DNA from: a virus | Strand: one strand, 5' to 3' | DNA: 64,000 nt | IMG/VR virus record: IMGVR_UViG_3300032288_005212 | Span: 42,085 to 106,084 of that record | Shown: positions 1-6,523 of the stretch, piece after piece | Layout: each line of letters begins with the position of its first letter | How positions within the stretch are numbered: the first letter of the stretch is position 1 | Translations under genes and position numbers: made by a program | Notes under the pieces: model-generated | The model's database searches: none | What the model was told of the DNA's origin: nothing | The model's input: only the letters and a program-made list of their open reading frames with translations

Positions 1-192
1 AACACTCACACGACGCTTTTCAAAAAACTTTAGACGAGCCGTGCCAATCTTATCTACCAGCTTACCAAGTCGAGTACAAGCAAACTTCTCCCCAATCTCA
101 AAACGCCGGTCTTCCGAAAGAAAGAAAAAAACGCTATCAATCAACTGATACGGGCCGTACCAGTTCGTATACTTTCGAATTACGACTTTCAT
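1..192 (-). CDS. Hypothetical phage protein, partial (runs off left edge)
   Basis: An open frame begins at the ATG complementary to 190-192 (MKVVIRKYTNWYGPYQLID) and stays open to base 1, giving at least 64 residues with no stop. It overlaps the preceding gene (stop at 137), as most genes of this operon do. The start, a basic segment followed by W-x-G-P-Y-Q, resembles small conserved phage proteins of unknown role. The C-terminus lies outside the window, so length and function cannot be judged. Confidence 0.6.
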   Translation of the reverse strand, partial: MKVVIRKYTNWYGPYQLIDSVFFFLSEDRRFEIGEKFACTRLGKLVDKIGTARLKFFEKRRVSV

Positions 193-310
193 TGATTTGC
201 CTCTTTAGATCACGAATTTCGTCAGCAGCAAGAAACATAATTCCTGCGTAGATAGACATATTTGCCATACGAAGAAGTTTTTCTCCGTACTCTTCGAGTT
301 TACTCTCCAT
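137..310 (-). CDS. Small hypothetical protein (57 aa)
   Basis: The start chosen is the internal ATG at 310 (MESKLEEYGEKLL), which overlaps the stop of the upstream gene in the typical arrangement of this operon. A longer in-frame Met at 322 would sit deeper in the neighbour. The product is short, charged and predicted helical, with no recognisable motif. It overlaps the next gene (start 192). Confidence 0.5.
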   Translation of the reverse strand: MESKLEEYGEKLLRMANMSIYAGIMFLAADEIRDLKRQINESRNSKVYELVRPVSVD

Positions 311-554
311 GATCCACCTCAAAACAAATATCCGTTTTGTCCAGATAGATACGAGTAACCACTTTATTTACATCAGGAAGCATAGTTCCAACAGCAATAA
401 AAGGGCCGCCAGAAGGATCTACAAAACCGAGTTCGTTGTAGTTGACAGTTTCTTGTCCTTCCTTACCGCCAAAACGAAAGTAGCTACCACCCTTCATTAC
501 ATAATGGTCACCTTCAGCATCAAAGGTAATTATTTCGCCATAACGATTTCGCAT
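300..554 (-). CDS. Small hypothetical protein (84 aa), first gene behind a strong promoter
   Basis: An 84-residue ORF starts MRNRYGEIITFDAEGD, preceded by a purine-rich GGGAGAG ribosome-binding site. It is the first gene downstream of the minus-strand promoter at 578-606 and probably leads the transcript that leaves the window to the left. Composition suggests a compact beta-rich cytoplasmic protein. No family is recognised. Confidence 0.55.
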   Translation of the reverse strand: MRNRYGEIITFDAEGDHYVMKGGSYFRFGGKEGQETVNYNELGFVDPSGGPFIAVGTMLPDVNKVVTRIYLDKTDICFEVDHGE

Positions 555-577
555 ACATTCTCTCCCGTAAAGAAGAT

Positions 578-606
578 ATTATAAGGCTTTTTTAGTTGCA
601 AGTCAA
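578..606 (-). promoter_or_regulatory. Sigma70-type promoter
   Basis: On the minus strand TTGACT (601-606) is separated by 17 bp from TATAAT (578-583) and preceded by an A-rich AAAAATAGTTC block. The same block recurs at other promoters of this window. It drives the leftward genes from 554. Confidence 0.85.
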
Positions 607-609
607 GAA

Positions 610-870
610 CTATTTTTCCCACCACTCGTAGACAGAGTTTGCAGTACGAAAACGCACATAATTTCTCACTTCGAGCAGTATCTCTTCAATTGGCGAAGTC
701 TGCCAGGCAAGGTTTTTTCCAATTGAAAGAGGGCCTACTCGCATACAGACCCCCACTCGAGGACTTGCGTGATATTGAATACACTCCTCTCGATTTTCGT
801 ACCATATAGCAGCAGAAAGCGGGCCACTAGAGCCCGCTCCATCACCAACCCTCTTCAGAAAGTAGGCCAT
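610..870 (-). CDS. Small hypothetical protein (86 aa), paralogue of the 1397-1666 gene
   Basis: The start is the ATG at 870 (MAYFLKRVGDG). The Met 21 codons further upstream lies deep in the preceding gene and is not needed. The product shares with the 1397-1666 gene the pattern DGAG-S-G, an internal RVGVCMRVG/VVGVAMRVG segment, WQTS, and a C-terminal NYVRFRTxNSxYEWWE motif, so the two are clear paralogues. It overlaps the upstream gene by 29 bp and ends just before the promoter at 578-606. Function is unknown. Confidence 0.6.
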   Translation of the reverse strand: MAYFLKRVGDGAGSSGPLSAAIWYENREECIQYHASPRVGVCMRVGPLSIGKNLAWQTSPIEEILLEVRNYVRFRTANSVYEWWEK

Positions 871-1039
871 CTTTCCACTCCTGAAACTGACGAGGAGACA
901 TATAGAACTCCAGTACAGTTTCAAGTGCCGCAAGAAGTCGATGGTCGTTCTCTTTTATTACGTCATCATAGGCTTGAGCAAGCTCATTTCGAATAAGAGT
1001 AGCAATTTGCTCGTGCTCAATATCAATTTCAAATTTCAT
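842..1039 (-). CDS. Small hypothetical protein (65 aa), acidic, helical
   Basis: A 65-residue ORF starting MKFEIDIEHEQIATLIRNEL. It is acidic, probably helical, and ends in a Trp-rich tail (EWKDGLLSEEGW). The start codon overlaps the stop of the preceding membrane-protein gene by 4 bp (ATGA type), which supports both. I recognise it only as a type of small protein found in phage early regions. Confidence 0.55.
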   Translation of the reverse strand: MKFEIDIEHEQIATLIRNELAQAYDDVIKENDHRLLAALETVLEFYMSPRQFQEWKDGLLSEEGW

Positions 1040-1200
1040 AGTGAACTCCAGTGTGAAAAGAAAAAATTAGCAATAATAAAAAGATTAGTAATCACTGATT
1101 GAACAATGAGAAAAGTACGAATCCAAGCAACTTTATCTGCTTCGGAATCGCTACCTACTTTCTCTCCGAGAGCTTTTGCCCACAGTGACCACATTTTCAT
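1036..1200 (-). CDS. Small membrane protein (54 aa)
   Basis: The ORF begins MKMWSLWAKALGEKVGSDSEADKV and continues into one hydrophobic helix (about residues 27-47, FLIVQSVITNLFIIANFFF), ending SSL. Small phage inner-membrane proteins with a WAKALGEK start followed by one transmembrane helix are common in my memory of phage genomes, always without known function. It overlaps both neighbours by 4 bp. Confidence 0.6.
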   Translation of the reverse strand: MKMWSLWAKALGEKVGSDSEADKVAWIRTFLIVQSVITNLFIIANFFFSHWSSL

Positions 1201-1400
1201 TCTTCGTCTTCGACTACAAAGTGAATTTCAGAACCTAACGCAGCTTGAAAAGCTGACTCAATATATGCCGTATCTTCGACATATTCCCAGCTATCATCCT
1301 TTTCAATATGCTTGATCCACTCTCCATCAGGACCACGCTCAAAAGTTCCGTTTTCTGTTTCCATCGTGTAAAAACGTCTTTCATAAATTGCAGTAATCAT
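1197..1400 (-). CDS. Small acidic hypothetical protein (67 aa)
   Basis: The start used is the ATG at 1400 (MITAIYERRFYTMETENG), which overlaps the TGA of the upstream gene. The upstream in-frame Met at 1415 is embedded in that gene. The product is acidic with an EDEE C-terminus and no motif I recognise. Confidence 0.5.
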   Translation of the reverse strand: MITAIYERRFYTMETENGTFERGPDGEWIKHIEKDDSWEYVEDTAYIESAFQAALGSEIHFVVEDEE

Positions 1401-1666
1401 ATATGCTCCCACCACTCGTATATTGAGTTGCTTGTTCGAAATCGAACGTAGTTTTCAGACTCTTCGAGAATCTCTGTAATCAGAGATGTTTGCCACCAAT
1501 CCTGGTAACTATAGGTTCGTCCACCAATTGAACCCACTCGCATAGCAACGCCCACTACGGGGCGCGCTCCATGAGAGAGCTTAACTTGTCCATTTTCTAA
1601 CCAAAGTGCAAGAGACATTCCACCACTGTCGCCAGCCCCATCACTTTCTCGTCGAAGATTATACAT
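1397..1666 (-). CDS. Small hypothetical protein (89 aa), paralogue of the 610-870 gene
   Basis: MYNLRRESDGAGDSG is followed by the same blocks as the 610-870 product: VVGVAMRVGS, WWQTS, and NYVRFRTSNSIYEWWEHI at the end. The pair implies a duplication within the early region, now separated by three genes. The fold is probably beta-rich and cytoplasmic. Function is unknown. Confidence 0.6.
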   Translation of the reverse strand: MYNLRRESDGAGDSGGMSLALWLENGQVKLSHGARPVVGVAMRVGSIGGRTYSYQDWWQTSLITEILEESENYVRFRTSNSIYEWWEHI

Positions 1667-1937
1667 TCTGTTCCTCTATACTATTGTGCAGGTCAAGATA
1701 GCCTGCGCACTGTGCTTGAGCATATGCTTCTGGCCCAAAGCCAAAGGTATCATACAGCACGCCACGATAAGTTCGATTTTCAACTAGTTCTGCTTTATGT
1801 ATTCTTCGTACAACTGCACAAAATGCTTTTAGTTGATCCTCTTTTGAAAGAGAATTCCAAAATTCCTCTTGTTCTGCTTCTAGTGACTCCATTGCTTCCT
1901 TAAAGATTTTACTAAATTCTTCCAAAGCTTCAAGCAT
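1659..1937 (-). CDS. Small hypothetical protein (92 aa), paralogue of the 5740-6021 gene
   Basis: The start is the ATG at 1937 (MLEALEEFSKIFKEAM), overlapping the preceding stop. It shares with the 5740-6021 protein the central block SSLSKE/NSLSKE-x-QL-x-FCAVVRRI, then TYR-x-LYD-F, and a C-terminal GxLxxHN. The two are about the same length, so they are full-length paralogues. The N-terminal third looks like an amphipathic helix or coiled coil. No function is known to me. Confidence 0.6.
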   Translation of the reverse strand: MLEALEEFSKIFKEAMESLEAEQEEFWNSLSKEDQLKAFCAVVRRIHKAELVENRTYRGVLYDTFGFGPEAYAQAQCAGYLDLHNSIEEQNV

Positions 1938-2262
1938 GATTGTCGCACCTCGTTTTGAGCCAACCACCTTTTACGAAATTTTGCCCAGGTGATCCACAGA
2001 TTTCACAAACATTATTGCTCATGCACTCTGCCATTCCAATCGCACCTTCGATGAATTCGTCAGCATAATGAGAATAAACTCGAAGTCCACCAAACTTTTC
2101 TTTGATTTGAACAACTTCGAATACGCCATCAAGCGGAGTGCGAGCTACATGACAATTAATCGTATGCAAAAGATTTTTAATCAAAGAATGCCATCCTTTT
2201 CCTACTGCAAAAATGCAATCATGTGATAGAATATCTTCATATTTTTCTCGAAGATCGTTCAT
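1930..2262 (-). CDS. Small zinc-binding phage protein (110 aa)
   Basis: The start is the ATG at 2262 (MNDLREKYEDIL), overlapping the upstream stop. The protein has a middle segment IKEKFGGLRVYSHYADEFIEGAI and a C-terminal zinc-knuckle-like CEICGSPG followed by CDNH. I recall this combination (FGxLRxY, then C-x-x-C-G-x-P-G) in a widespread phage family of unknown function. Metal binding is inferred from the Cys and His spacing. Confidence 0.6.
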   Translation of the reverse strand: MNDLREKYEDILSHDCIFAVGKGWHSLIKNLLHTINCHVARTPLDGVFEVVQIKEKFGGLRVYSHYADEFIEGAIGMAECMSNNVCEICGSPGQNFVKGGWLKTRCDNHA

Positions 2263-2459
2263 TTTTTCTTTTCCCACGCCCAGTTATCTGTTGCCCAATC
2301 AAGTATACAATCATTAAATGAATACTCTCCGTCCCCATACTTTCGGCACATCGCCTTATGCCAGAATGGAAAATAGTCACGACGAATATCTTCTTCGGTG
2401 ACAGTTACAATATGACCATCACCATATTCATCGTATGCGTCATATTGAAAATATCTCAT
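2259..2459 (-). CDS. Small hypothetical protein (66 aa)
   Basis: The ORF MRYFQYDAYDEYGDGHIVTV encodes an acidic and aromatic-rich 66-residue product ending WAWEKKK. Its stop overlaps the next start and its start overlaps the preceding stop. No domain is recognised. It looks like one of the small early phage proteins with a Trp-rich end. Confidence 0.5.
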   Translation of the reverse strand: MRYFQYDAYDEYGDGHIVTVTEEDIRRDYFPFWHKAMCRKYGDGEYSFNDCILDWATDNWAWEKKK

Positions 2460-2674
2460 TCGTCACCATCCCATTCAATACCGTTATTATAACACCATTC
2501 TTTAATAATGTCAATGCTTTTTTGCGCCTGGGCCTCTTCTGCATCCCAAGTTTCTTGAGTGTAGTTATCTCCGCCACAACCACAGTCACAGCCAAAACGC
2601 ACAGCCATACGAGTAGGACTCCAGAGAGCTTGCTCGTAGTTTGAAAACATATACTTGAGTTCAGAAAATTTCAT
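2456..2674 (-). CDS. Small Cys-rich hypothetical protein (72 aa)
   Basis: The product contains a tight CDCGCGGD cluster (around residues 29-36) and a second Cys near the C-terminus. This could bind a metal, although the spacing is not a classical zinc ribbon. It overlaps both neighbours by a few bases, in line with a coupled operon. Function is unknown. Confidence 0.5.
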   Translation of the reverse strand: MKFSELKYMFSNYEQALWSPTRMAVRFGCDCGCGGDNYTQETWDAEEAQAQKSIDIIKEWCYNNGIEWDGDE

Positions 2675-2918
2675 TTCTTTTTTGCAGCCTTATTTGCCTA
2701 TTTAAGTCTTCCCAAAGATTGATAGCTTCTTCTCGCGTATCTGCAGTTATATTTATACCACATTCATCATCCAAGTCAGGACATCGAATAGTCCAACACC
2801 AGTTCGACTGGGGAGCTTCTGCGTTTGAAATATAAGTTTTGGTTCCATCTTCTTCAAGAACCCATGCTTCGCCAGTAGGCTCTGGCTTAAATATAGTACC
2901 ACATACAGGACATTTCAT
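2661..2918 (-). CDS. Zinc-ribbon protein, Lar-like (85 aa)
   Basis: The N-terminal CPVCG (residues 3-7) pairs with a later Cys pair, C46 (IRCPDL) and C53 (DECG), and is followed by AxTREEAINLWEDLN. CPxCG, then C/CG, then A-x-x-x-W-N is the layout of Lar-type restriction-alleviation zinc ribbons and of many small phage zinc ribbons. An anti-restriction role is only a possibility. The zinc-ribbon fold is well supported. Confidence 0.55.
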   Translation of the reverse strand: MKCPVCGTIFKPEPTGEAWVLEEDGTKTYISNAEAPQSNWCWTIRCPDLDDECGINITADTREEAINLWEDLNRQIRLQKRNEIF

Positions 2919-3112
2919 TTTTTAACTCCAAAGTGTTCCTTTATCTCATCACCAATAATATCAAGACCGTAGTCATCTACATGAACATCAATACATTCCT
3001 GAATAATCAACTGTACGAAATATTCAAGCTCATCATCAGTAAACACCCAAGCAGGAGCAGAGATGTTCTCTACAATGGCTTCCAGAGCCAGGTCTCTAAT
3101 TCGTATATTCAT
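2915..3112 (-). CDS. Small protein of the repeated 'FAxLIxxEC' family (65 aa)
   Basis: MNIRIRDLALEAIVEN followed by ELEYFVQLIIQECIDV and a C-terminal EHFGVKK closely parallels the 4678-4881 protein (ELEQFARLIISECAN, REHFGIE) and more distantly the 4142-4345, 3620-3880 and 3343-3633 products. The family pattern is an N-terminal helix, a variable loop, then an amphipathic helix ending in E-C. Such proteins occur in multiple copies in many phages. Function is unknown. Confidence 0.6.
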   Translation of the reverse strand: MNIRIRDLALEAIVENISAPAWVFTDDELEYFVQLIIQECIDVHVDDYGLDIIGDEIKEHFGVKK

Positions 3113-3113
3113 G

Positions 3114-3353
3114 CTAGTCTCTCATCCAAGGTCTTGGAGCATACGCTGCCATCATTATTTCACGCATTAGCATATTTTCTTTTCGCAACTCTTCCACTTC
3201 TTTTTTCAGAGCTGCGTACTCACACGTTTGATGATGCGTCTTTGCATTTACGTTAAATTTGCAATGAGGGCACCACTGAGCATGAGTGAATATGTCAAAA
3301 CACTCACAGAGATCTATCGGAGAAAAGCACGTTCCGCAGACTTCACGATTCAT
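3114..3353 (-). CDS. Cys-rich zinc-finger-like protein with C-terminal coiled coil (79 aa)
   Basis: The start is the ATG at 3353 (MNREVCGTCFS), with an AAGGAG ribosome-binding site inside the previous gene. Cys pairs C6-C9, C15-C17, C28-C31 and H40-H41-C44 suggest one or two zinc sites. Residues about 49-68 (ALKKEVEELRKENMLMREIM) look like a short coiled coil, so a DNA- or protein-binding dimer is plausible. No named family. Confidence 0.5.
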   Translation of the reverse strand: MNREVCGTCFSPIDLCECFDIFTHAQWCPHCKFNVNAKTHHQTCEYAALKKEVEELRKENMLMREIMMAAYAPRPWMRD

Positions 3354-3633
3354 GTTTACTCCTTGCGCGAATGGCGGCAGCTTTAATGTCAAGAAGCTCG
3401 ACACCTTCTTCACCACCAATGTATCCCCATATAGCGTCGCGGCGGTGTTCTTCATCTGGCTCTACCAACTTCGCACACGCTTCCCGCTCATGCGCTGCGA
3501 TGAGGGCGGCAAACTTCTCTAGCTGTACTATACCCATCATCCAGACTGTGTTCTGAGATGGCAGTGCAACTTCTGCGTAAGGCTCTTCTGAGATAGCCTT
3601 TCGTGCCATCTCAATTAGATTAAGACGATTCAT
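3343..3633 (-). CDS. Repeated early-family protein (96 aa)
   Basis: The start is the ATG at 3633 (MNRLNLIEMARKAISEE). The ORF extends upstream only through the previous gene. The core EKFAALIAAHEREACAK matches the 3620-3880 protein and the wider FAxLIxxEC family. The last residues (RARSKHES) are encoded by the ribosome-binding site and start codon of the next gene, with an 11-bp overlap. Confidence 0.6.
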   Translation of the reverse strand: MNRLNLIEMARKAISEEPYAEVALPSQNTVWMMGIVQLEKFAALIAAHEREACAKLVEPDEEHRRDAIWGYIGGEEGVELLDIKAAAIRARSKHES

Positions 3634-3880
3634 GTTTACTCCTTGCGCGCATGGAGTCATAAATAACTTGTACTGGAGACTCACGTATGGCGGCGGCAAC
3701 CTCTGATAACGTTAAATAGTGTTCAGCGAGGATGCTATCTTCGCATACTCGTGCACACGCTTCTCGCTCATGCGCTGCGACAAGGGCGGCGAAGCGTTCA
3801 AGAAATGCAATATCACTTGAAGACATCGCCCAAGTGAAATTGACTTCACGTGCCATGCGGATGATATCATCACGATTCAT
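3620..3880 (-). CDS. Repeated early-family protein (86 aa)
   Basis: The start is the ATG at 3880 (MNRDDIIRMAREV). The core ERFAALVAAHEREACARV is nearly identical to that of the 3343-3633 protein, as is the C-terminus (RARSKHESS), so this is a tandem duplicate. The C-terminal codons coincide with the AAGGAG site and ATG of the next gene, a 14-bp overlap. Function is unknown. Confidence 0.6.
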   Translation of the reverse strand: MNRDDIIRMAREVNFTWAMSSSDIAFLERFAALVAAHEREACARVCEDSILAEHYLTLSEVAAAIRESPVQVIYDSMRARSKHESS

Positions 3881-4145
3881 GTTGCCACCAGGTGATTTTT
3901 CCATGAACTTTTTCATACTCGGCGATCAACTCTTCGTATGGCATGACTTCTTCTGTTTCAAAGGTGTCCAGCCAGTTTGTCAGATTGCCCCAGTCTTGCC
4001 GATGCATCATGCTCAACGCATACTCCTCTGGGTACTCTGAGTCTGTGCCGTAGATGTCGATGCGACCAGTGGCCCAACAGTCGCCGTGTTTCTCGGTCCA
4101 GTCAAGAGATACAGGTCCCATCCAGTTGGTGCTATAGTGGATCAT
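3870..4145 (-). CDS. Small hypothetical protein (91 aa)
   Basis: The ORF starts MIHYSTNWMGPVSLDW and is rich in Trp, Tyr and acidic residues. Its end (WWQHES) is encoded by the TGGTGGC region and start codon of the next gene, an 11-bp overlap. The NWMGP start and GRIDIYG segment suggest a small conserved phage family, but no function is known to me. Confidence 0.5.
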   Translation of the reverse strand: MIHYSTNWMGPVSLDWTEKHGDCWATGRIDIYGTDSEYPEEYALSMMHRQDWGNLTNWLDTFETEEVMPYEELIAEYEKVHGKITWWQHES

Positions 4146-4345
4146 CGCTTGAGTCCAAAACGATTGACTTTGAGCCAGTCTAATTGACTAACCGCTTCAT
4201 CATGTCCATGCCATGACAAATTATCCTGACATTCCCGAATCAATAACTCGGCGAATTTTTCAACATCCATCATTGCTGGAACTATACTGTCTCCCCACTC
4301 ACCTGCACCTGCCTGCAGGGCAAGTTCTCTAATTCGTTCGTTCAT
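4142..4345 (-). CDS. Repeated early-family protein (67 aa)
   Basis: The start is the ATG at 4345 (MNERIRELALQAGAGEW), which overlaps the previous stop by 4 bp. It has the family pattern xxRIxELA..., then VEKFAELLIRECQDNL. It is a member of the repeated small-protein family with 2915-3112, 3343-3633, 3620-3880 and 4678-4881. Function is unknown. Confidence 0.6.
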   Translation of the reverse strand: MNERIRELALQAGAGEWGDSIVPAMMDVEKFAELLIRECQDNLSWHGHDEAVSQLDWLKVNRFGLKR

Positions 4346-4542
4346 ACCCGTTTCACCTGCCAGCAATGACTGCGACCTTTGACACCGTCATCATATTGTA
4401 ACTCCAAGTCGCCCCAGAAGGACTCTGGTCCATCGTAGTGACGAATCTGACGAATCACTGTGGCTTCCATTTTTGCGGGACCCACATATACACGATCCCC
4501 CGCCTGAAATGGTGCAGGCTTCTGAACGATATCATTCTCCAT
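4342..4542 (-). CDS. Small hypothetical protein (66 aa), beta-barrel-like
   Basis: The start is the ATG at 4542 (MENDIVQKPAPFQAGDRVYVG). The ORF has earlier starts but they lie in another gene. The motif FxAGDRVYVGPxKMxATVIRQI followed by LELQYDDGVKGRSHCWQVKRV looks like a small KOW/Tudor-like beta-barrel. That is a guess from sequence texture. Confidence 0.5.
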   Translation of the reverse strand: MENDIVQKPAPFQAGDRVYVGPAKMEATVIRQIRHYDGPESFWGDLELQYDDGVKGRSHCWQVKRV

Positions 4543-4678
4543 AATATACACCCTTTGGTAGATCAGGTCGATACTTCCACAGCCAAAAGTCTGCCATGGG
4601 CATATGCCTGCTGGGAAAGTACCAGACTTTTCGATAGCCCAGACTCTGCATGAATTTGTCAAAGTACCAGCGTATCAT
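4532..4678 (-). CDS. Short hypothetical protein (48 aa)
   Basis: The ORF runs from the ATG at 4678 (MIRWYFDKFMQSLGYRKVWYF) to a TGA at 4532. It starts inside the stop of the upstream gene (TGATG) and overlaps the downstream start by 11 bp. It fills the only gap in this gene chain. It is aromatic and basic, with no motif. Confidence 0.45.
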   Translation of the reverse strand: MIRWYFDKFMQSLGYRKVWYFPSRHMPMADFWLWKYRPDLPKGVYYGE

Positions 4679-4881
4679 CACTCAATACCAAAGTGTTCTC
4701 GCCAAGCAGCAGCAATATGGCGATTATAGAGTTCGTTGTCAACCAAAGCATTTGCACACTCCGAAATAATCAGACGAGCAAACTGCTCTAGTTCTGCATC
4801 GTAGAACTGCCACACAGGCGGAACGTGCTTTCGTGTGCCTGCGGCGTCTTCAGCAAGTTTACGCAAGAGCACATCATTCAT
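4678..4881 (-). CDS. Repeated early-family protein (67 aa)
   Basis: MNDVLLRKLAEDAAGTRKHV is followed by the family signature ELEQFARLIISECANAL and a C-terminal EHFGIE, closest to the 2915-3112 protein. It belongs to the multi-copy small-protein family of this arm. Function is unknown. Confidence 0.6.
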   Translation of the reverse strand: MNDVLLRKLAEDAAGTRKHVPPVWQFYDAELEQFARLIISECANALVDNELYNRHIAAAWREHFGIE

Positions 4882-4882
4882 T

Positions 4883-5125
4883 TCAGTATGCTCCCCAGTC
4901 CCCGCCGCTCAGTGCGGCTTCAACTCTTGTGACGATATAGCCGTCATTGCTGTAGTCGTGGATGTACCTTAGCAACTCCTCCAACTCCGCGATGCGGGCG
5001 CGGAGGTAGGCGATTTCTTCCGTGATGCTTTCCTGATCTCCAATGGTCAGACGAATATCACCCAAGCCGAGATGGAAGTCTTTATGATGCCGCCGCATCT
5101 CAAACATCGATTCAATGTCCATCAT
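4883..5125 (-). CDS. Coiled-coil small protein (80 aa), related to the 5122-5379 product
   Basis: The middle of this acidic protein (ITEEIAYLRARIAELEELLRY) is a leucine-heptad coiled coil, and the end reads VEAALSGGDWGAY. The next gene upstream (5122-5379) has a similar coiled coil and also ends AALSGG, so the two share a cassette. The overlap with that gene is 4 bp. Function is unknown. Confidence 0.55.
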   Translation of the reverse strand: MMDIESMFEMRRHHKDFHLGLGDIRLTIGDQESITEEIAYLRARIAELEELLRYIHDYSNDGYIVTRVEAALSGGDWGAY

Positions 5126-5379
5126 TCCCTCCCGCCGCTCAGGGCGGCTTTAGCGTTGCGGTATGTAGCCGATCCGAATCCGAGAGCGCGCCATGTTTTG
5201 TACTCGCTTTCTCCGTAGTCGCGTATATTATCTCTGAGAAACCAATACTCCATGTTATCTACTGCGCCGCGAAGAGCAGCCTCCAACTCCGCGATGCGGC
5301 GGTCCTTCGCAGCGTTCTCCGCGCGGAGGCGTTCAAGCTCAGCGGTTTGCTCTTGAGCGATATCGTCATCATGATTCAT
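5122..5379 (-). CDS. Coiled-coil small protein (85 aa)
   Basis: The start is the ATG at 5379 (MNHDDDIAQEQTAELERLR). Residues about 10-42 form a strong heptad pattern (ELERLRAENAAKDRRIAELE). The C-terminal part has LGFGSATYRNAKAALSGG. It resembles coiled-coil phage proteins used as accessory oligomers; its role is unknown. Its start lies inside the 3' end of the preceding gene. Confidence 0.55.
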   Translation of the reverse strand: MNHDDDIAQEQTAELERLRAENAAKDRRIAELEAALRGAVDNMEYWFLRDNIRDYGESEYKTWRALGFGSATYRNAKAALSGGRE

Positions 5380-5569
5380 GTTTAATTCTCGCAAGAACAT
5401 TTAGAAGTTCAAATTCGCCATACGTCAAACTAAAATGCTTATCGTCAATAGTTACGTCAAACCCTTCGCCATTGTTCCACTCAGTAACTTCCATGAAAGA
5501 GTGATCTTTTGCCAAATGGCAGTACTCTTTCAAGGGTGCGAATACAGCTTTACGATTATAGAATTCCAT
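5369..5569 (-). CDS. Small hypothetical protein (66 aa)
   Basis: The start chosen is the ATG at 5569 (MEFYNRKAVFAP) because a GGAGG sequence lies 6 bp before it. An alternative ATG two codons upstream (MTM) is too close to that site. The product is a mixed alpha/beta cytoplasmic protein. Its last residues (KHES) are encoded by the start region of the next gene. Confidence 0.5.
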   Translation of the reverse strand: MEFYNRKAVFAPLKEYCHLAKDHSFMEVTEWNNGEGFDVTIDDKHFSLTYGEFELLNVLARIKHES

Positions 5570-5753
5570 CGTCATCCTCCAGGCAATATCCAATGCCAAT
5601 ATCAACGTAAGTTTGACCATTTTCATTATAGCGACGAACATTATAATTACCACGATAATGGTAACTACGAACGCCGTCACTAATCAAAATCTCTACGTCT
5701 CCAATATCAGCTTGGAGAAGTTGAAGTTCACTAATCATATCACTGATTTTCAT
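5556..5753 (-). CDS. Small conserved phage-type protein (65 aa)
   Basis: MKISDMISELQLLQADIGDVEILI followed by short beta strands and an acidic end (EDDDGIL). Proteins starting with this 'xMIxELQxLxxxxGDxEV' pattern are frequent in phages and remain uncharacterised. It overlaps its upstream neighbour by 14 bp. Confidence 0.6.
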   Translation of the reverse strand: MKISDMISELQLLQADIGDVEILISDGVRSYHYRGNYNVRRYNENGQTYVDIGIGYCLEDDDGIL

Positions 5754-6021
5754 TTATCACCATTGCATTATGCATTTCAAGAAAGCCCGCATCCATTGCA
5801 CGAACATAGGAATTGAAATCAAACTCAAATACGTCGTAAAGAATGTGACGGTAAGTTCCTTTTACTACAAACTCTCCGTCACAAATCCGTCGCACTACGG
5901 CGCAAAATACATCAAGTTGTTGCTCTTTTGAAAGCGAACTCCAAGTTTCCTCTTCTCGAGCACGATATACTTTTCGAGCCTGTTCAAAAGCTCCCCGAAG
6001 TTCTTCAATCACTTCTTTCAT
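5740..6021 (-). CDS. Small hypothetical protein (93 aa), paralogue of the 1659-1937 gene
   Basis: MKEVIEELRGAFEQARKVYRA is followed by the shared block SLSKEQQLDVFCAVVRRI, TYRHILYDVFEF and FLEMHNAM. The relation to the 1659-1937 product is obvious along the whole length. It is the first gene behind the promoter at 6045-6073, so it leads a leftward transcript. Function is unknown. Confidence 0.6.
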   Translation of the reverse strand: MKEVIEELRGAFEQARKVYRAREEETWSSLSKEQQLDVFCAVVRRICDGEFVVKGTYRHILYDVFEFDFNSYVRAMDAGFLEMHNAMVINENQ

Positions 6022-6044
6022 CTGTAACTTTCCAAAGAAGAATT

Positions 6045-6073
6045 ATTATAGTGCATAAAACTAAAAAAGTCAA
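6045..6073 (-). promoter_or_regulatory. Sigma70-type promoter
   Basis: On the minus strand TTGACT (68-73 of 6000s) and TATAAT (6045-6050) are 17 bp apart. The site lies inside the end of the 6070-6345 gene and the gap before the 6021 start. It drives the leftward small-gene operon. Confidence 0.8.
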
Positions 6074-6345
6074 CATTCATTCAGTCGTGCTTCTGCATAA
6101 AGAGCGGCGTATGCAATGAGATCTTCGCAACTATCAACGTGCCCTTTTTCTCTCTGCCTATCTCGTACCATTTTGAGTAGCGCAAGAATCAACATACCTT
6201 CAGCTTCGGTTAAATCTCTACCCGTAATTGCGTTAAAGGCCGCAATAGTGCGGCCCATGCTACGCTCTCCACTAGGAGAATCATACTGAAGCCCTCTTTC
6301 GGAAAGAAGGCACAGTGCGTTTTCTAGCAATGTTTCAACTTTCAT
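6070..6345 (-). CDS. Phage protein, DUF6378-like (91 aa)
   Basis: The start is the ATG at 6345 (MKVETLLENALCLLSERG), inside the 3' end of the upstream gene. The sequence YDSPSGERSMGRTIAAFNAITG followed by EAEGMLILALLKMVRD matches my memory of a family of phage proteins with a 'Y-x-x-P-x-x-E-R-S-M' core found near thymidylate and nucleotide genes. The family is annotated only as a domain of unknown function. Confidence 0.6.
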   Translation of the reverse strand: MKVETLLENALCLLSERGLQYDSPSGERSMGRTIAAFNAITGRDLTEAEGMLILALLKMVRDRQREKGHVDSCEDLIAYAALYAEARLNEC

Positions 6346-6523
6346 GGCCAATCTCAAACATTTCATCAATGTTAAGCATTACGGATGCTACGATTGCATC
6401 AGTAATAGCTTCCATGCTTGGCTGATCGTTATGCTTATAAGCACGGCGATAGCCTGCCGTTACTCCGGCAGCGATAGCGTCTTCAATAAGATCACGAAGT
6501 GCGGTCGGTCGAATTTGCATCAT
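6335..6523 (-). CDS. Small helical hypothetical protein (62 aa)
   Basis: MMQIRPTALRDLIEDAIAAG continues with YRRAYKHNDQPSMEAITDAIV. It looks wholly helical. The C-terminus (GHES) is encoded by the start region of the next gene. The N-terminus overlaps the upstream gene by 32 bp. The first of two adjacent Met codons is taken as the start, but the second is equally possible. Confidence 0.5.
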   Translation of the reverse strand: MMQIRPTALRDLIEDAIAAGVTAGYRRAYKHNDQPSMEAITDAIVASVMLNIDEMFEIGHES

